A stretch of 64,000 nt of DNA from Sphingopyxis fribergensis (GTDB taxonomy: Bacteria > Pseudomonadota > Alphaproteobacteria > Sphingomonadales > Sphingomonadaceae): NCBI RefSeq assembly GCF_000803645.1, contig NZ_CP009122.1:4192501-4256500 (forward strand), read 5' to 3'. How positions within the stretch are numbered: the stretch's first letter is position 1; the number at the start of each line of letters is the position of its first letter. Positions 46,721-56,033 of the stretch are shown piece after piece. The translations under genes and the position numbers were made by a program. Below the pieces are notes generated by a model. That model had not been told where the DNA came from and searched no databases. It saw only the letters and a program-made list of their open reading frames with translations.

Positions 46721-46845
46721 CCGGGTCATCGGTCCATGCGGGAGGCTGTTGGATGCTGCGTCATTCCCGAGGTTCAGCGGACGATCGGTCCAGCCGTATG
46801 GCGAAATTCGATGCAAATAGAGTCTGAGACGCGCGTAATTCGCCT

Positions 46846-46875
46846 ACGCTATCATTTGTATTTGCACGATAGCGT
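46846..46875. promoter_or_regulatory. inverted-repeat operator 1, upstream of virD4
   Basis: ACGCTATC (46846) and GATAGCGT (46868-46875) form a perfect 8-bp inverted repeat with a 14-bp AT-rich spacer. CCT precedes it and TTCTATTTCTTC follows. The same arrangement occurs upstream of trbB at 49456. It lies 88 bp before the virD4 start. Confidence 0.65.
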
Positions 46876-46963
46876 TTCTATTTCTTCGATCGCTCTCGCT
46901 AAGATATTGTAATCGCAATCATTGGATCCCGACCTTTAGGCAATTTGCCGGAAAGGAAGGGTT

Positions 46964-48961
46964 ATGTCGGCTACCAAGATATTGTGGGGCCAGATCCTCG
47001 CAGTCTTCGCGATCGTTCTCACATCAGTCTGGAGCGCGACCCAGTGGACGGCCGCCGCGCTCGCCCATCAACCCCAGCTCGGATCACCCTGGTTCACCAT
47101 AGGCGACTGGCAGATCTATCCGCCGCCCGCTTTCTTCTGGTGGTGGTTTTCGTTCGACGCCTATGCACCCGACATATTTCTGCACGGCGCCTATATCGCC
47201 GTCTCAGGTGGATTCGTATCGATTGCCGTCGCCATAGGCATGTCGGTCTGGCGCGCCCGTGAACTGAAGAATGCAGAAACCTATGGCTCGGCGCGCTGGG
47301 CGACCGAGACGGAGGCGCGCGCCGCCGGCTTGCTGGGTGATGATGGCGTCATTCTCGGCAAGCTCGGCACGAACTATCTTCGCCACGATGGCCCGGAGCA
47401 TGTGCTGTGCTTCGCGCCAACCCGCTCGGGCAAGGGCGTCGGCCTCGTTGTTCCCAGTTTGCTGACCTGGCCGGGCAGCTGCATCGTCCACGACATCAAG
47501 GGCGAGAACTGGGGACTGACCGCAGGCTTCCGCAGCCGTTTCGGCAAGGTGCTGCTGTTCGACCCGACCAATGCCGCGAGCGCGGCCTATAACCCCTTGC
47601 TCGAAGTGCGCCGCGGCGAATGGGAAGTCCGCGATGTTCAGAATATCGCCGACATATTGGTCGATCCCGAAGGGTCGCTCGAGAAGCGCAACCACTGGGA
47701 AAAGACCAGCCACGCGCTGTTGGTGGGCGCCATTCTCCATGTGCTCTATGCCGAGTCCGACAAGACGCTGGCCGGCGTCGCCAACTTCCTCAGCGATCCG
47801 GGCCGCCCGATCGAGACCACGCTGCGGGCCATGATGCTAACCCCGCATCTGGGAGACGCGGGCGTCCACCCGGTCGTCGCCTCGGCGGCGCGGGAACTCC
47901 TCAACAAGAGCGAGAATGAACGGTCGGGGGTGCTCTCGACCGCCATGTCGTTCCTGGGCTTGTATCGCGATCCCGTCGTCGCGGCCGTCACACGGCAATG
48001 CGACTGGCGCATCGCCGACCTCGTGAACGGGCCGCATCCAGTCTCGCTCTACCTCGTCGTGCCGCCGTCCGACATCAACCGCACCAAGCCGCTGGTCCGC
48101 CTCATCCTCAACCAGATCGGCCGCCGGCTGACCGAGGAGTTGAACTCCACTGCCAAGCGGCAGCGCCTGCTGCTGATGCTCGACGAGTTTCCGGCTTTGG
48201 GCAGGCTGGACTTCTTCGAATCCGCGCTCGCCTTCATGGCCGGGTACGGAATGAAATCCTTCCTGATCGCCCAGTCGCTCAATCAGATCGAGAAGGCCTA
48301 TGGCGTCAATCACTCGATCCTGGATAACTGCCACGTCCGGGTTTCGTTCGCGACCAACGACGAGCGGACGGCCAAACGGGTCTCCGACGCCCTCGGCACC
48401 GCGACCGAAATGCGGGCGATGAAAAACTATGCGGGCCACAGGCTCAGCCCCTGGCTCGGTCATCTGATGGTGTCGCGATCCGAGACCGCCCGCCAGCTTC
48501 TCACGCCTGGAGAGATCATGCAGCTTCCACCCGACGATGAGATCGTCATGGTGGCGGGCACGCCGCCGGTGCGGGCGAAGAAGGCGCGATATTTTACCGA
48601 TCCCCGTCTCACCCGCCGCTTGCTGCCGGCGCCAAAACCCCGGCGCAACCAGCGGCCGCCACGTCCAGACGACTGGACGGGTATCGAACCGCCGCCGCAG
48701 CCGGACAGTCCGCCTCCAAGTCAATCCGGCGGTGCGGCCGCCACGCCTGAGAATGCCGACAGCGATGACGCCAATGCCAATATCCGCCGTGAGCCGGGGC
48801 TTCCCGACCATGAGGAGGTGGTGCGTGAGGCGCCGGCGCCCGTCAACGAGTTCGATTTCGACGAACCGGATACAGCCAGCGACGAGGCGACCACCCAGCG
48901 CCGGATGCACCGCATCGCCCGCATCGCGAGCCTCGATCCCGGCGACGGCATCGAGCTTTGA
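46964..48961 (+). CDS. traG: VirD4/TraG type IV coupling protein
   Basis: A 665-residue coupling ATPase. Two N-terminal membrane segments (ILAVFAIVLTSVW, and AYIAVSGGFVSIAVAIGM) precede the Walker A FAPTRSGKGVGLVVPS (about residue 150), Walker B RLLLMLDEFPALGRL, and SLNQIEKAYGVNHSILDNC. A C-terminal tail rich in Pro and acidic residues follows. It links the relaxosome to the Trb channel. The start has AAGGAAGGG upstream. Confidence 0.93.
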   Translation: MSATKILWGQILAVFAIVLTSVWSATQWTAAALAHQPQLGSPWFTIGDWQIYPPPAFFWWWFSFDAYAPDIFLHGAYIAVSGGFVSIAVAIGMSVWRARELKNAETYGSARWATETEARAAGLLGDDGVILGKLGTNYLRHDGPEHVLCFAPTRSGKGVGLVVPSLLTWPGSCIVHDIKGENWGLTAGFRSRFGKVLLFDPTNAASAAYNPLLEVRRGEWEVRDVQNIADILVDPEGSLEKRNHWEKTSHALLVGAILHVLYAESDKTLAGVANFLSDPGRPIETTLRAMMLTPHLGDAGVHPVVASAARELLNKSENERSGVLSTAMSFLGLYRDPVVAAVTRQCDWRIADLVNGPHPVSLYLVVPPSDINRTKPLVRLILNQIGRRLTEELNSTAKRQRLLLMLDEFPALGRLDFFESALAFMAGYGMKSFLIAQSLNQIEKAYGVNHSILDNCHVRVSFATNDERTAKRVSDALGTATEMRAMKNYAGHRLSPWLGHLMVSRSETARQLLTPGEIMQLPPDDEIVMVAGTPPVRAKKARYFTDPRLTRRLLPAPKPRRNQRPPRPDDWTGIEPPPQPDSPPPSQSGGAAATPENADSDDANANIRREPGLPDHEEVVREAPAPVNEFDFDEPDTASDEATTQRRMHRIARIASLDPGDGIEL

Positions 48962-48978
48962 CAGGGAGAACCCAGACC

Positions 48979-49416
48979 ATGCGCGTCAAACGCACTTATC
49001 GTCTGCCGCCCGATCTCGTCGATCAGATCGAGGACTATGCCGCCCGCAAGCGCGTGCCGCAGACGCACATCATCGAGGCCGCACTTCTCTCGTTCCTGTC
49101 GCCAGACGGGCCTGAGCGCCTGGAGGCGGCGCTGGCGCGGCGCCTCGATCGCCTGTCGCGGCAACTGGAGCGAGCCGAGCAGAACATCACCATCTCCAAT
49201 GAGGCGATCGCCCTGTTCGTTCGCTTCTGGCTCACCACAACCCCGCCCTTGCCCGACACCGGGCAGGCGGCCGCGAAGGCCAGCGGCAATGAACGCTATA
49301 AGGCCTTCATCGAAGCGCTTGGCCGTCGGGTCGAGACGGGGTCGAGTCTCGCTCGTGAGATCACGCAGGACGTTGATTCACAGGCGAGCCGTCCCGTTAC
49401 CGGGTTTGAGGACTGA
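48979..49416 (+). CDS. CopG/RHH-type regulator between traG and trbB
   Basis: A 145-residue protein with an N-terminal RHH motif (RVKRTYRLPPDLVDQIEDYA) and helical C-terminal sequence (RLDRLSRQLERAEQNITISN). It is consistently found between traG and trbB and annotated as a CopG-family regulator. I chose the ATG at 48979, with GGGAGA upstream, over the TTG at 48958. It may be the protein that binds the paired operators in front of traG and trbB (inference). Confidence 0.85.
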   Translation: MRVKRTYRLPPDLVDQIEDYAARKRVPQTHIIEAALLSFLSPDGPERLEAALARRLDRLSRQLERAEQNITISNEAIALFVRFWLTTTPPLPDTGQAAAKASGNERYKAFIEALGRRVETGSSLAREITQDVDSQASRPVTGFED

Positions 49417-49455
49417 ATAAGTCCTACGCCCGGCTTTCTATTCCTTCGACGCCCT

Positions 49456-49487
49456 ACGCTAAACGCAAATAGTTGTTGCGATAGCGT
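49456..49487. promoter_or_regulatory. inverted-repeat operator 2, upstream of trbB
   Basis: CCTACGCTA (49453-49461) and GATAGCGT (49480-49487) flank an AT-rich spacer and are followed by TTTTTCTGTCTCTTC. This repeats the pattern at 46846 (CCTACGCTATC, GATAGCGTTTCTATTTCTTC). It is probably a shared promoter/operator for traG and the trb operon. Confidence 0.65.
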
Positions 49488-49513
49488 TTTTTCTGTCTCT
49501 TCTAACTGTCCCC

Positions 49514-50581
49514 ATGCCCACGCGCGGCTCGCGCCAAGGCGCAATCAGGGGACGGTCATTGGCAAGCTACAGCCTTAAACCGGAGAGTTCGGCACGCGGT
49601 GCGCGGATGCTTCGCACGGCGCTGGGCGCTTCGATCGCGGGCTGGCTGGCGGACCCGAAGACCGTCGAGGTCATGCTGAACCCCGATGGCCGGTTATGGC
49701 TCGACCGGCTGGGCGAAGGCCTGTCCGATACCGGCGAACGGCTTTCACCGGCTGACGGTGAGCGGATCATTCGGCTGGTCGCCCATCATGTCGGCGCCGA
49801 GGTTCATGCAGGGAGCCCGCGCGTCTCGGCCGAGCTGCCGGATAGCGGGGAGCGGTTCGAGGGGCTGTTGCCGCCTGTCGTCGCAGCGCCGGCCTTCGCG
49901 ATCCGCAAGCCCGCCGTGGCTGTCTTCACCCTCGATGATTATGTCGCCGACGGGATCATGACGCGGTTGCAGGCGTCGGCGCTGCAAATCGCAGTCGCCG
50001 ACAAGGCCAATATCCTGGTCGCCGGCGGCACCGGCACCGGCAAGACCACGCTGACGAACGCGCTGCTGGCCGAGATCGCCAAAACCGGCGACCGGGTCGT
50101 TCTGATCGAAGACACCCGCGAGCTTCAGTGCAGCGCCCCCAATCTGGTGGCGATGCGGACCAAGGACGGCGTCGCCAGCCTGTCGGATCTCGTTCGTTCC
50201 TCTTTGCGCCTCCGCCCGGACCGGATTCCGATCGGCGAGGTGCGCGGCGCCGAGGCCCTCGATCTCCTCAAGGCCTGGGGCACGGGCCATCCCGGCGGCG
50301 TCGGCACGATCCACGCCGGCAGCGCGATCGGCGCGCTACGCCGCATGGAACAGCTCATCCAGGAAGCGGTGGTGACGGTGCCGCGGGCGCTGATCGCGGA
50401 GACCATCGATCTCGTCGCGGTCCTTGTGCGCGATGGCCATGGTCGTCGGCTGTCCGAACTCGCCCGCGTCGATGGGCTCAATGCCGCCGGTGAATATGCG
50501 CTGCGCCAGCTCCCCGGCCCGCTCGAGCCCGTCCGCAGGGCGGAAGACGTCCCCATCCATCAGACAGGAGAACTCGGATGA
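49514..50581 (+). CDS. trbB: TrbB conjugal transfer ATPase (VirB11-like)
   Basis: A secretion-type hexameric ATPase with Walker [17 protein letters not shown], an Asp box ([13 protein letters not shown]) and the Walker B region [17 protein letters not shown] His box ([11 protein letters not shown]) follows. It powers pilus assembly and substrate transfer. The ATG at 49514 gives 355 residues. A TTG at 49559 with AGGGGA upstream gives the family-like start [13 protein letters not shown] and may be the real one. It is first in the trb operon. Confidence 0.92.
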   Translation: MPTRGSRQGAIRGRSLASYSLKPESSARGARMLRTALGASIAGWLADPKTVEVMLNPDGRLWLDRLGEGLSDTGERLSPADGERIIRLVAHHVGAEVHAGSPRVSAELPDSGERFEGLLPPVVAAPAFAIRKPAVAVFTLDDYVADGIMTRLQASALQIAVADKANILVAGGTGTGKTTLTNALLAEIAKTGDRVVLIEDTRELQCSAPNLVAMRTKDGVASLSDLVRSSLRLRPDRIPIGEVRGAEALDLLKAWGTGHPGGVGTIHAGSAIGALRRMEQLIQEAVVTVPRALIAETIDLVAVLVRDGHGRRLSELARVDGLNAAGEYALRQLPGPLEPVRRAEDVPIHQTGELG

Positions 50582-50910
50582 CCAACGCACTTTCCCGTTT
50601 CCGCAGCACCGCCAACACGGCGATGATCGGCCTCGTGGTCGCGCTCGCCATGTCGAGCGCGGCCAGGGCGTCAGGCTCCTCGATGCCCTGGGAAGCGCCG
50701 CTTCAGTCGATTCTTCAGTCGATCGAAGGGCCGGTCGCCAAGATCGTGGCGGTCATCATCATTATCGTGACCGGCCTGACCCTGGCGTTCGGCGACACCA
50801 ATGGCGGGTTTCGGCGGCTGATCCAGATCGTGTTCGGTCTTTCGATAGCCTTCGCCGCCAGTTCCTTCTTCCTCTCCTTCTTCAGCTTCGGCGGCGGGGC
50901 CGTCATCTGA
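50578..50910 (+). CDS. trbC: TrbC pilin
   Basis: A 110-residue propilin. The long signal peptide (TAMIGLVVALAMSSAARASG) is followed by two hydrophobic segments (IVAVIIIIVTGLTLAFG, and LSIAFAASSFFLSFFSFG). It is the likely substrate of the TraF peptidase. It is coupled to trbB by ATGA and to trbD by TGATG. Confidence 0.9.
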   Translation: MTNALSRFRSTANTAMIGLVVALAMSSAARASGSSMPWEAPLQSILQSIEGPVAKIVAVIIIIVTGLTLAFGDTNGGFRRLIQIVFGLSIAFAASSFFLSFFSFGGGAVI

Positions 50911-51182
50911 TGTTGGGCGGCGGAGATGAGGTCGCGGGCTTCTACGCCCCCGTCCACCGGGCGCTGACCGAGCCCATCCTGCTCGGCGGCGCCCCGCGCA
51001 CGCTCGCCATCGCCAATGGCACGCTGGCGGCCGCGATCGGTCTCGGCCTCCAGTTGTGGATTGCCGGCGGCGTGTTCTGGCTGGTCGGCCATCTTGCCGC
51101 CGTCTGGGCCGCGCGCCGCGATGCGCAGTTCGCCGACGTCGCCCGCCGTCATCTCCGATACCCCGCGCATTTGCGTGTCTGA
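50910..51182 (+). CDS. trbD: TrbD (VirB3-like)
   Basis: A 90-residue inner-membrane protein starting MLGGGDEVAGFYAPVHRALT, with ILLGGAPRTLAIANG and a hydrophobic hairpin (LAAAIGLGLQLWIAGGVFWL). It is a VirB3-like component that works with TrbE. The start shares a base with the trbC stop. Confidence 0.9.
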   Translation: MLGGGDEVAGFYAPVHRALTEPILLGGAPRTLAIANGTLAAAIGLGLQLWIAGGVFWLVGHLAAVWAARRDAQFADVARRHLRYPAHLRV

Positions 51183-51196
51183 GGCGGAGCAACACC

Positions 51197-53647
51197 ATGA
51201 TGAACCTCGCCGAATATCGCCAACGCGCTGCCTGGCTCAGCGACTTCCTGCCCTGGGCCGCTCTGATTGCCGAGGGCGTCGTCCTCAACAAGGACGGCTC
51301 ATTCCAGCGCACCGCGCGTTTTCGTGGCCCCGATCTTGATTCCGCCACACCGTCTGAACTGGTGGGCGTTACCCACCGGCTCAACAATGCACTCCGGCGC
51401 CTGGGATCGGGGTGGTCGATCTTCGTCGAAGCCCAGCGCATCCCGTCCGACGACTATCCCGTTTCGGACTTCCCCGACCCGGTCTCGTCGCTGGTCGACG
51501 AGGAACGCCGCGCCCAGTTCGTCGACGCGGGCGCGCATTTCGAGAGCCGCTATTATCTCACGCTGCTCTGGATGCCGCCCGCCGAGGACGCGGCCCGCGC
51601 CGAAAGCTGGCTCTACGAAGGCAAGGCCAAAGACGGGGTCGATCCCTGGGAACTGGTCAAGAGCTTCACGGATCGCTGCGCCCAGCTTCTCAATCTGATC
51701 GACGGGTTCGTGCCCGAATCCGCCTGGCTCGATGATGCGGAGACTCTGACCTATCTCCACTCGACGATCTCGACCCGGCGCCAGCGGGTCCGCGTGCCCG
51801 AAACCCCGATGTATCTCGATACGCTGCTGGCCGATGAGCCGCTGACCGGCGGTCTCGAGCCCCGGCTGGGCCGGCATCATCTGCGCGTCCTCACCGTGAT
51901 CGGATTTCCGACAATGACCTGGCCGGGGATTCTCGATGAACTGAACCGGCTCGCCTTTCCCTATCGCTGGTCCACCCGCGCCATCATGCTCGACAAGGGC
52001 GACGCGACGAAGCTGCTGTCGAAGATCCGGCGGCAATGGTTCGCAAAGCGCAAATCCATCGCAGCCATCGTCAAGGAGGTGATGACCAATGAGGCGTCGG
52101 TCCTCATGGACAGCGACGCATCGAACAAGGCGGCGGACGCCGATGCGGCGCTGCAGGAGCTGGGCGCCGATGATGTGGGACAGGCCTATGTGACCGCGAC
52201 TGTCACGGTCTGGGATGAAGACCCGGGTATCGCCGCCGAGAAACTGCGTCTCGTCGAAAAGATCGTCCAGAGCCGCGACTTCACCTGCATCCCCGAAGGC
52301 ATGAACGCGATCGAGGCCTGGCTCGGATCGCTCCCCGGTCATGTCTATGCCAATGTTCGGCAGCCGCCGCTCTCGACGATGAACCTTGCCCACATGATCC
52401 CGCTCTCGGCGATCTGGGCGGGGCAGCCGCGCGACGAGCATTTCAAGGCGCCGCCGCTGCTGTTCGCCAAGACCGAAGGCAGTACGCCGTTCCGCCTGTC
52501 GCTTCATGTCGGTGACGTCGGCCATACGCTGGTCGTCGGCCCGACCGGCGCGGGCAAATCCGTGCTGCTCGCGACCATGGCGCTCCAGTTCCGGCGCTAT
52601 CCCGGCAGTCAGATTTTCGCCTTCGATTTCGGCGGCAGTATCCGTGCTGCGGCTCTCGGCATGGGAGGCGATTGGCAGGATCTCGGCGGAAGCCTGTTTG
52701 CGCGGGATGGCGACACGGAGGAGACAGGCGGCGTCCTGTTGCAGCCGCTGGCCCGGATCGATGATGCAGCCGAACGAGCCTGGGCTGCCGAATGGCTTGC
52801 CGCCATCTTCGAAGCCGAAGGCGCGACAGTCGATCCGCAGGCCAAGGACCATATCTGGTCGGCCCTGACCTCCCTCGCCAGCGCTCTGCCCGGCGAGCGA
52901 ACGCTCACCGGGCTCGCCGTGCTACTCCAGTCGCAAGAGCTGAAGCAGGCGCTTGCGCCATGGTGCGTGGGCGGCGCCTGGGGGCGGCTGCTGGATGCCG
53001 AACAGGAACGGCTCGGCACCGCCTCGGTGCAGGCGTTCGAGACCGAAGGGCTGATGGACAGTGGCGCGGCGCCCGCCGTTTTGTCCTATCTCTTCCACCG
53101 CATCGCCGGGCGGCTCGATGGGAGCCCCACGCTCATCATCATCGACGAAGGCTGGCTGGCGCTGAACTCGCCCGCCTTCGCCCGCCAGCTCTCCACATGG
53201 CTGGTGACGCTGCGCAAGAAGAACGCCAGCGTCATCTTCGCCACCCAGTCGCTTGCCCAGATCGAGAACAGCAGCGTCGCGCCCGCGATCATCGAAAGCT
53301 GCAAGACGCGTATCCTGCTCCCCAACGAACGCGCGCTCGAGCCGCAGATCGCCCGCATCTACCGCGCCTTCGGTCTCAATGACCGGCAGATCGAAATCCT
53401 GGCCCGTTCGACGCCCAAGCGGGATTATTACTGCCAGTCCCCACGCGGCAACCGGCTGTTCGAGCTGGGTCTCGGCGATGTCGCGCTCGCTTTCGCGGCC
53501 GCCTCTTCCAAGACCGACCAGATCACCATCGGCGAACTGATGGACGCCCATGGGCAGCAGGGCTTCGCCGACGCCTGGCTGCGCCATCGCGGTCTGAACT
53601 GGGCGGCCGACCTTCTGCCCGCTTTCACAGAGGAGAATCCGCTATGA
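51197..53647 (+). CDS. trbE: TrbE conjugal transfer ATPase (VirB4-like)
   Basis: An 816-residue VirB4-family ATPase. The N-terminal CagE/TrbE domain (EYRQRAAWLSDFLPWAALIA) precedes the C-terminal ATPase with Walker A TLVVGPTGAGKSVLLATMAL and Walker B PTLIIIDEGWLAL. It then has KKNASVIFATQSLAQIENS. It energises T4SS assembly. Length is normal. I chose the ATG at 51197 after GGCGGAGC. Confidence 0.93.
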   Translation: MMNLAEYRQRAAWLSDFLPWAALIAEGVVLNKDGSFQRTARFRGPDLDSATPSELVGVTHRLNNALRRLGSGWSIFVEAQRIPSDDYPVSDFPDPVSSLVDEERRAQFVDAGAHFESRYYLTLLWMPPAEDAARAESWLYEGKAKDGVDPWELVKSFTDRCAQLLNLIDGFVPESAWLDDAETLTYLHSTISTRRQRVRVPETPMYLDTLLADEPLTGGLEPRLGRHHLRVLTVIGFPTMTWPGILDELNRLAFPYRWSTRAIMLDKGDATKLLSKIRRQWFAKRKSIAAIVKEVMTNEASVLMDSDASNKAADADAALQELGADDVGQAYVTATVTVWDEDPGIAAEKLRLVEKIVQSRDFTCIPEGMNAIEAWLGSLPGHVYANVRQPPLSTMNLAHMIPLSAIWAGQPRDEHFKAPPLLFAKTEGSTPFRLSLHVGDVGHTLVVGPTGAGKSVLLATMALQFRRYPGSQIFAFDFGGSIRAAALGMGGDWQDLGGSLFARDGDTEETGGVLLQPLARIDDAAERAWAAEWLAAIFEAEGATVDPQAKDHIWSALTSLASALPGERTLTGLAVLLQSQELKQALAPWCVGGAWGRLLDAEQERLGTASVQAFETEGLMDSGAAPAVLSYLFHRIAGRLDGSPTLIIIDEGWLALNSPAFARQLSTWLVTLRKKNASVIFATQSLAQIENSSVAPAIIESCKTRILLPNERALEPQIARIYRAFGLNDRQIEILARSTPKRDYYCQSPRGNRLFELGLGDVALAFAAASSKTDQITIGELMDAHGQQGFADAWLRHRGLNWAADLLPAFTEENPL

Positions 53648-54366
53648 CACGTCATAAACTGCGCCGCAGCATCATCGTCGGCATCGCGATGCTGGGTCTA
53701 ACAGCCGTCCCAGAGCCTGCCAGCGCGCAGCTCGGCTTCGGCGGGATCGTCTATGACCCGACCAACTATGCGCAGAATGTGCTGACCGCGGCGCGCTCGC
53801 TCCAGCAGATCAACAATCAGATACAGCAGATCCAGCAGCAGGCGACGTCGCTCATCAACGAGGCCCGCAACCTCGCTTCGCTGCCGTTCAGCAGCCTGGG
53901 CGAGCTTCAGGCGCAGATTCAGCAGACCCGCCAGTTGCTGAGCGAGGCGCAGCGCATCGCCTATGATGTGAAGACGATCGAGGACGCCTTTACCGCGCGC
54001 TATCGTAATGTCGATATGAGCGCGTCCGACGCGACCCTGATCGCCAATGCCCGCGAGCGCTGGCGGGACAGTGTCGGCAGCTTCGAGGATGCGCTCCGCG
54101 TCCAGGCCGGCGTCGTCGGCAATATCGAAGGCTCGCAGACGGCGATGGCGGACATCGTCGGCGCCAGCCAGTCGGCGACCGGCGCGCTTCAGGCGGCCCA
54201 GGCCGGCAACCAGCTTCTTGCCCTGCAATCGCGTCAGATCGCCGATCTCACCGCGCTTCTCGCCGCGCAGGGCCGCGCCCAGGCGCTCGAATCCGCGCGC
54301 AACGCCGCCACCGAAGAGCAGGGCCGCGAGCATTTTCGCCGTTTCATGCGCCGCAGCGGCCAGTGA
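53644..54366 (+). CDS. trbJ: TrbJ (VirB5-like)
   Basis: A 240-residue periplasmic protein. The signal peptide (IIVGIAMLGLTAVPEPASA) is followed by VYDPTNYAQNVLTAARSLQQ and a glutamine-rich coiled coil. It is a VirB5-like minor pilus component. It is coupled to trbE by ATGA. Confidence 0.9.
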   Translation: MTRHKLRRSIIVGIAMLGLTAVPEPASAQLGFGGIVYDPTNYAQNVLTAARSLQQINNQIQQIQQQATSLINEARNLASLPFSSLGELQAQIQQTRQLLSEAQRIAYDVKTIEDAFTARYRNVDMSASDATLIANARERWRDSVGSFEDALRVQAGVVGNIEGSQTAMADIVGASQSATGALQAAQAGNQLLALQSRQIADLTALLAAQGRAQALESARNAATEEQGREHFRRFMRRSGQ

Positions 54367-54396
54367 CCGGGCGATAATCGAGAAGGGGAAACGCAC

Positions 54397-54648
54397 ATGA
54401 GCCGCAGCGCCAGGATCGCCGGAGTCGCGCTTGCCGGAGGCCTGTTGATGGCGACCGCTATCGCCATAGCGGTGGACGAGCGCAAACCTGCCGCGCCTCT
54501 GCCATCGCCCACAGATCTCGCGCCGTACGATCCCTTGCGCGACGAGCTTGCCCGTTGCCGCACGCTCACCATGCCGGATTCCGGCTGTGACGCGGCCTGG
54601 GAGGAACATCGCCGCCGCTTCCTCGGACGCGAGGATGACCGGCCATGA
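54397..54648 (+). CDS. trbK: TrbK-like entry exclusion protein (TrbK-alt)
   Basis: An 83-residue protein with one N-terminal membrane segment (IAGVALAGGLLMATAIAIAV) and a conserved tail LARCRTLTMPDSGCDAAWEE followed by RRRFLG. This matches the TrbK-alt family of putative entry-exclusion proteins. It overlaps trbL by ATGA. Confidence 0.82.
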   Translation: MSRSARIAGVALAGGLLMATAIAIAVDERKPAAPLPSPTDLAPYDPLRDELARCRTLTMPDSGCDAAWEEHRRRFLGREDDRP

Positions 54649-56027
54649 ACGACACCGGCGTCATCAATACCTTCCTCGACACGTTCAACACTTACATCGA
54701 CAGCGGCTTCGGCCTGCTCGGGGGCGAGGTCGCCTTCCTCTCCACGACACTGATCGTCATCGACATCACGCTCGCCGGCTTGTTCTGGGCCTGGGGCGCC
54801 GACGAGGACGTGATGCACCGCCTTGTGAAGAAGGTGCTCTATGTCGGCTTCTTCGCTTTCGTCATCGGCAACTTCTCCGCGCTCGCCGGAATCGTATTCG
54901 AGAGCTTCGCTGGATTGGGGCTGAAGGCGAGCGGCGCCAGCATCAGCCTCGCCGACTTCATGAAACCGGGCAGCGTCGCGGCCGCCGGGTTCAATGCAGG
55001 CGAACCGCTGCTCGACGCTGCCGGACAACTGACCGGCCCGGTCGGCTTGTTCACCAACTTCGTCCAGATCGCGATCCTGTTGATCGCCTGGGTCATCATA
55101 TTGATCGCCTTCTTCATCATCAGCGTGCAGCTCTTCGTCACGCTCATAGAGTTCAAGCTGACCACGCTCGCGGGCTTCGTCCTGCTGCCCTTTGCACTGT
55201 TCAACAAAACGGCTTTCCTTGCCGAAAAGGTGCTCGGCAATGTCGTCGCCTCCGGTATCAAGGTGCTGGTGCTCGCCGTCATCGTCGGGATCGGCACCGG
55301 CCTCTTCGCCCAGTTCGAAAGCGCGTTCGGCGAAATGCCGACTGCGGAACAGGCGATGTCGGTGGCGCTGGCCGCCCTCGCGCTTCTCGGCCTCTCGATC
55401 TTCGGACCCGGCATCGCCACCGGCCTTGTGTCCGGCGCACCCCAGCTCGGCGCAGGCGCCGCAGTCGGAACCGCGCTTGCCGTGGGCGGAATGGCAGTCG
55501 GCGGTGCGGTGGGCGCCCGCGTGGCGGCGGGCGGCGCCGCTTCCGCGATCGGCGGCGGCTTGAAGGCGGGCGCGGCCGCCGCGCGCGGCGGTTCTTTCGC
55601 CGCTGGCGCCGCGGCGAGCAGCTACAGCCTGGGATCGCTTGGGAAAAGCGGTGCCGGCGCGGTCGCGGGCGGGCTTTCCGCTGTCGGCCAGTCGGCCGCA
55701 GGCGGCGCGGCCAAGGCCGCTATGGCCCCGATCAGGAAAGCCGCCGCCAAGGCTGGCGACAGCATGAAATCCAACTTCCACTCCGGCGCCCGTGCTGGCT
55801 TCACCGCATCCGGCGGGACCATCTCGGGCGGTCCCGGCGGTTCGGGCAGCGCACCGGCTACAGCGTCAGCCACGCCCGGCTCTTCGCTCGGTTCACCGCC
55901 TGCATGGGCTCAGGCGATGAAGCGCCAACAGGCGCTGCAACGCGGCGTTACCGCGATCACGCACGCTGTGCGCTCCGGCGATCGCGGTGGCGGCGGCATG
56001 TCGCCCGACATCAAGCAAAAGGACTGA
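54645..56027 (+). CDS. trbL: TrbL (VirB6-like)
   Basis: A 460-residue polytopic inner-membrane protein starting MNDTGVINTFLDTFNTYIDSG. It has about six hydrophobic segments to residue ~290, then a long Gly/Ala/Ser-rich C-terminal tail. It is the VirB6-like channel component. The low-complexity GC-rich tail produces long spurious frames on both strands. Confidence 0.92.
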   Translation: MNDTGVINTFLDTFNTYIDSGFGLLGGEVAFLSTTLIVIDITLAGLFWAWGADEDVMHRLVKKVLYVGFFAFVIGNFSALAGIVFESFAGLGLKASGASISLADFMKPGSVAAAGFNAGEPLLDAAGQLTGPVGLFTNFVQIAILLIAWVIILIAFFIISVQLFVTLIEFKLTTLAGFVLLPFALFNKTAFLAEKVLGNVVASGIKVLVLAVIVGIGTGLFAQFESAFGEMPTAEQAMSVALAALALLGLSIFGPGIATGLVSGAPQLGAGAAVGTALAVGGMAVGGAVGARVAAGGAASAIGGGLKAGAAAARGGSFAAGAAASSYSLGSLGKSGAGAVAGGLSAVGQSAAGGAAKAAMAPIRKAAAKAGDSMKSNFHSGARAGFTASGGTISGGPGGSGSAPATASATPGSSLGSPPAWAQAMKRQQALQRGVTAITHAVRSGDRGGGGMSPDIKQKD

Positions 56028-56033
56028 CGGCTC

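Noticed and set aside
54234..55781. 515-codon open frame on the minus strand
   Set aside because: It lies opposite trbL and its Gly/Ala-rich tail. Low-complexity DNA gives long open frames in several phases.
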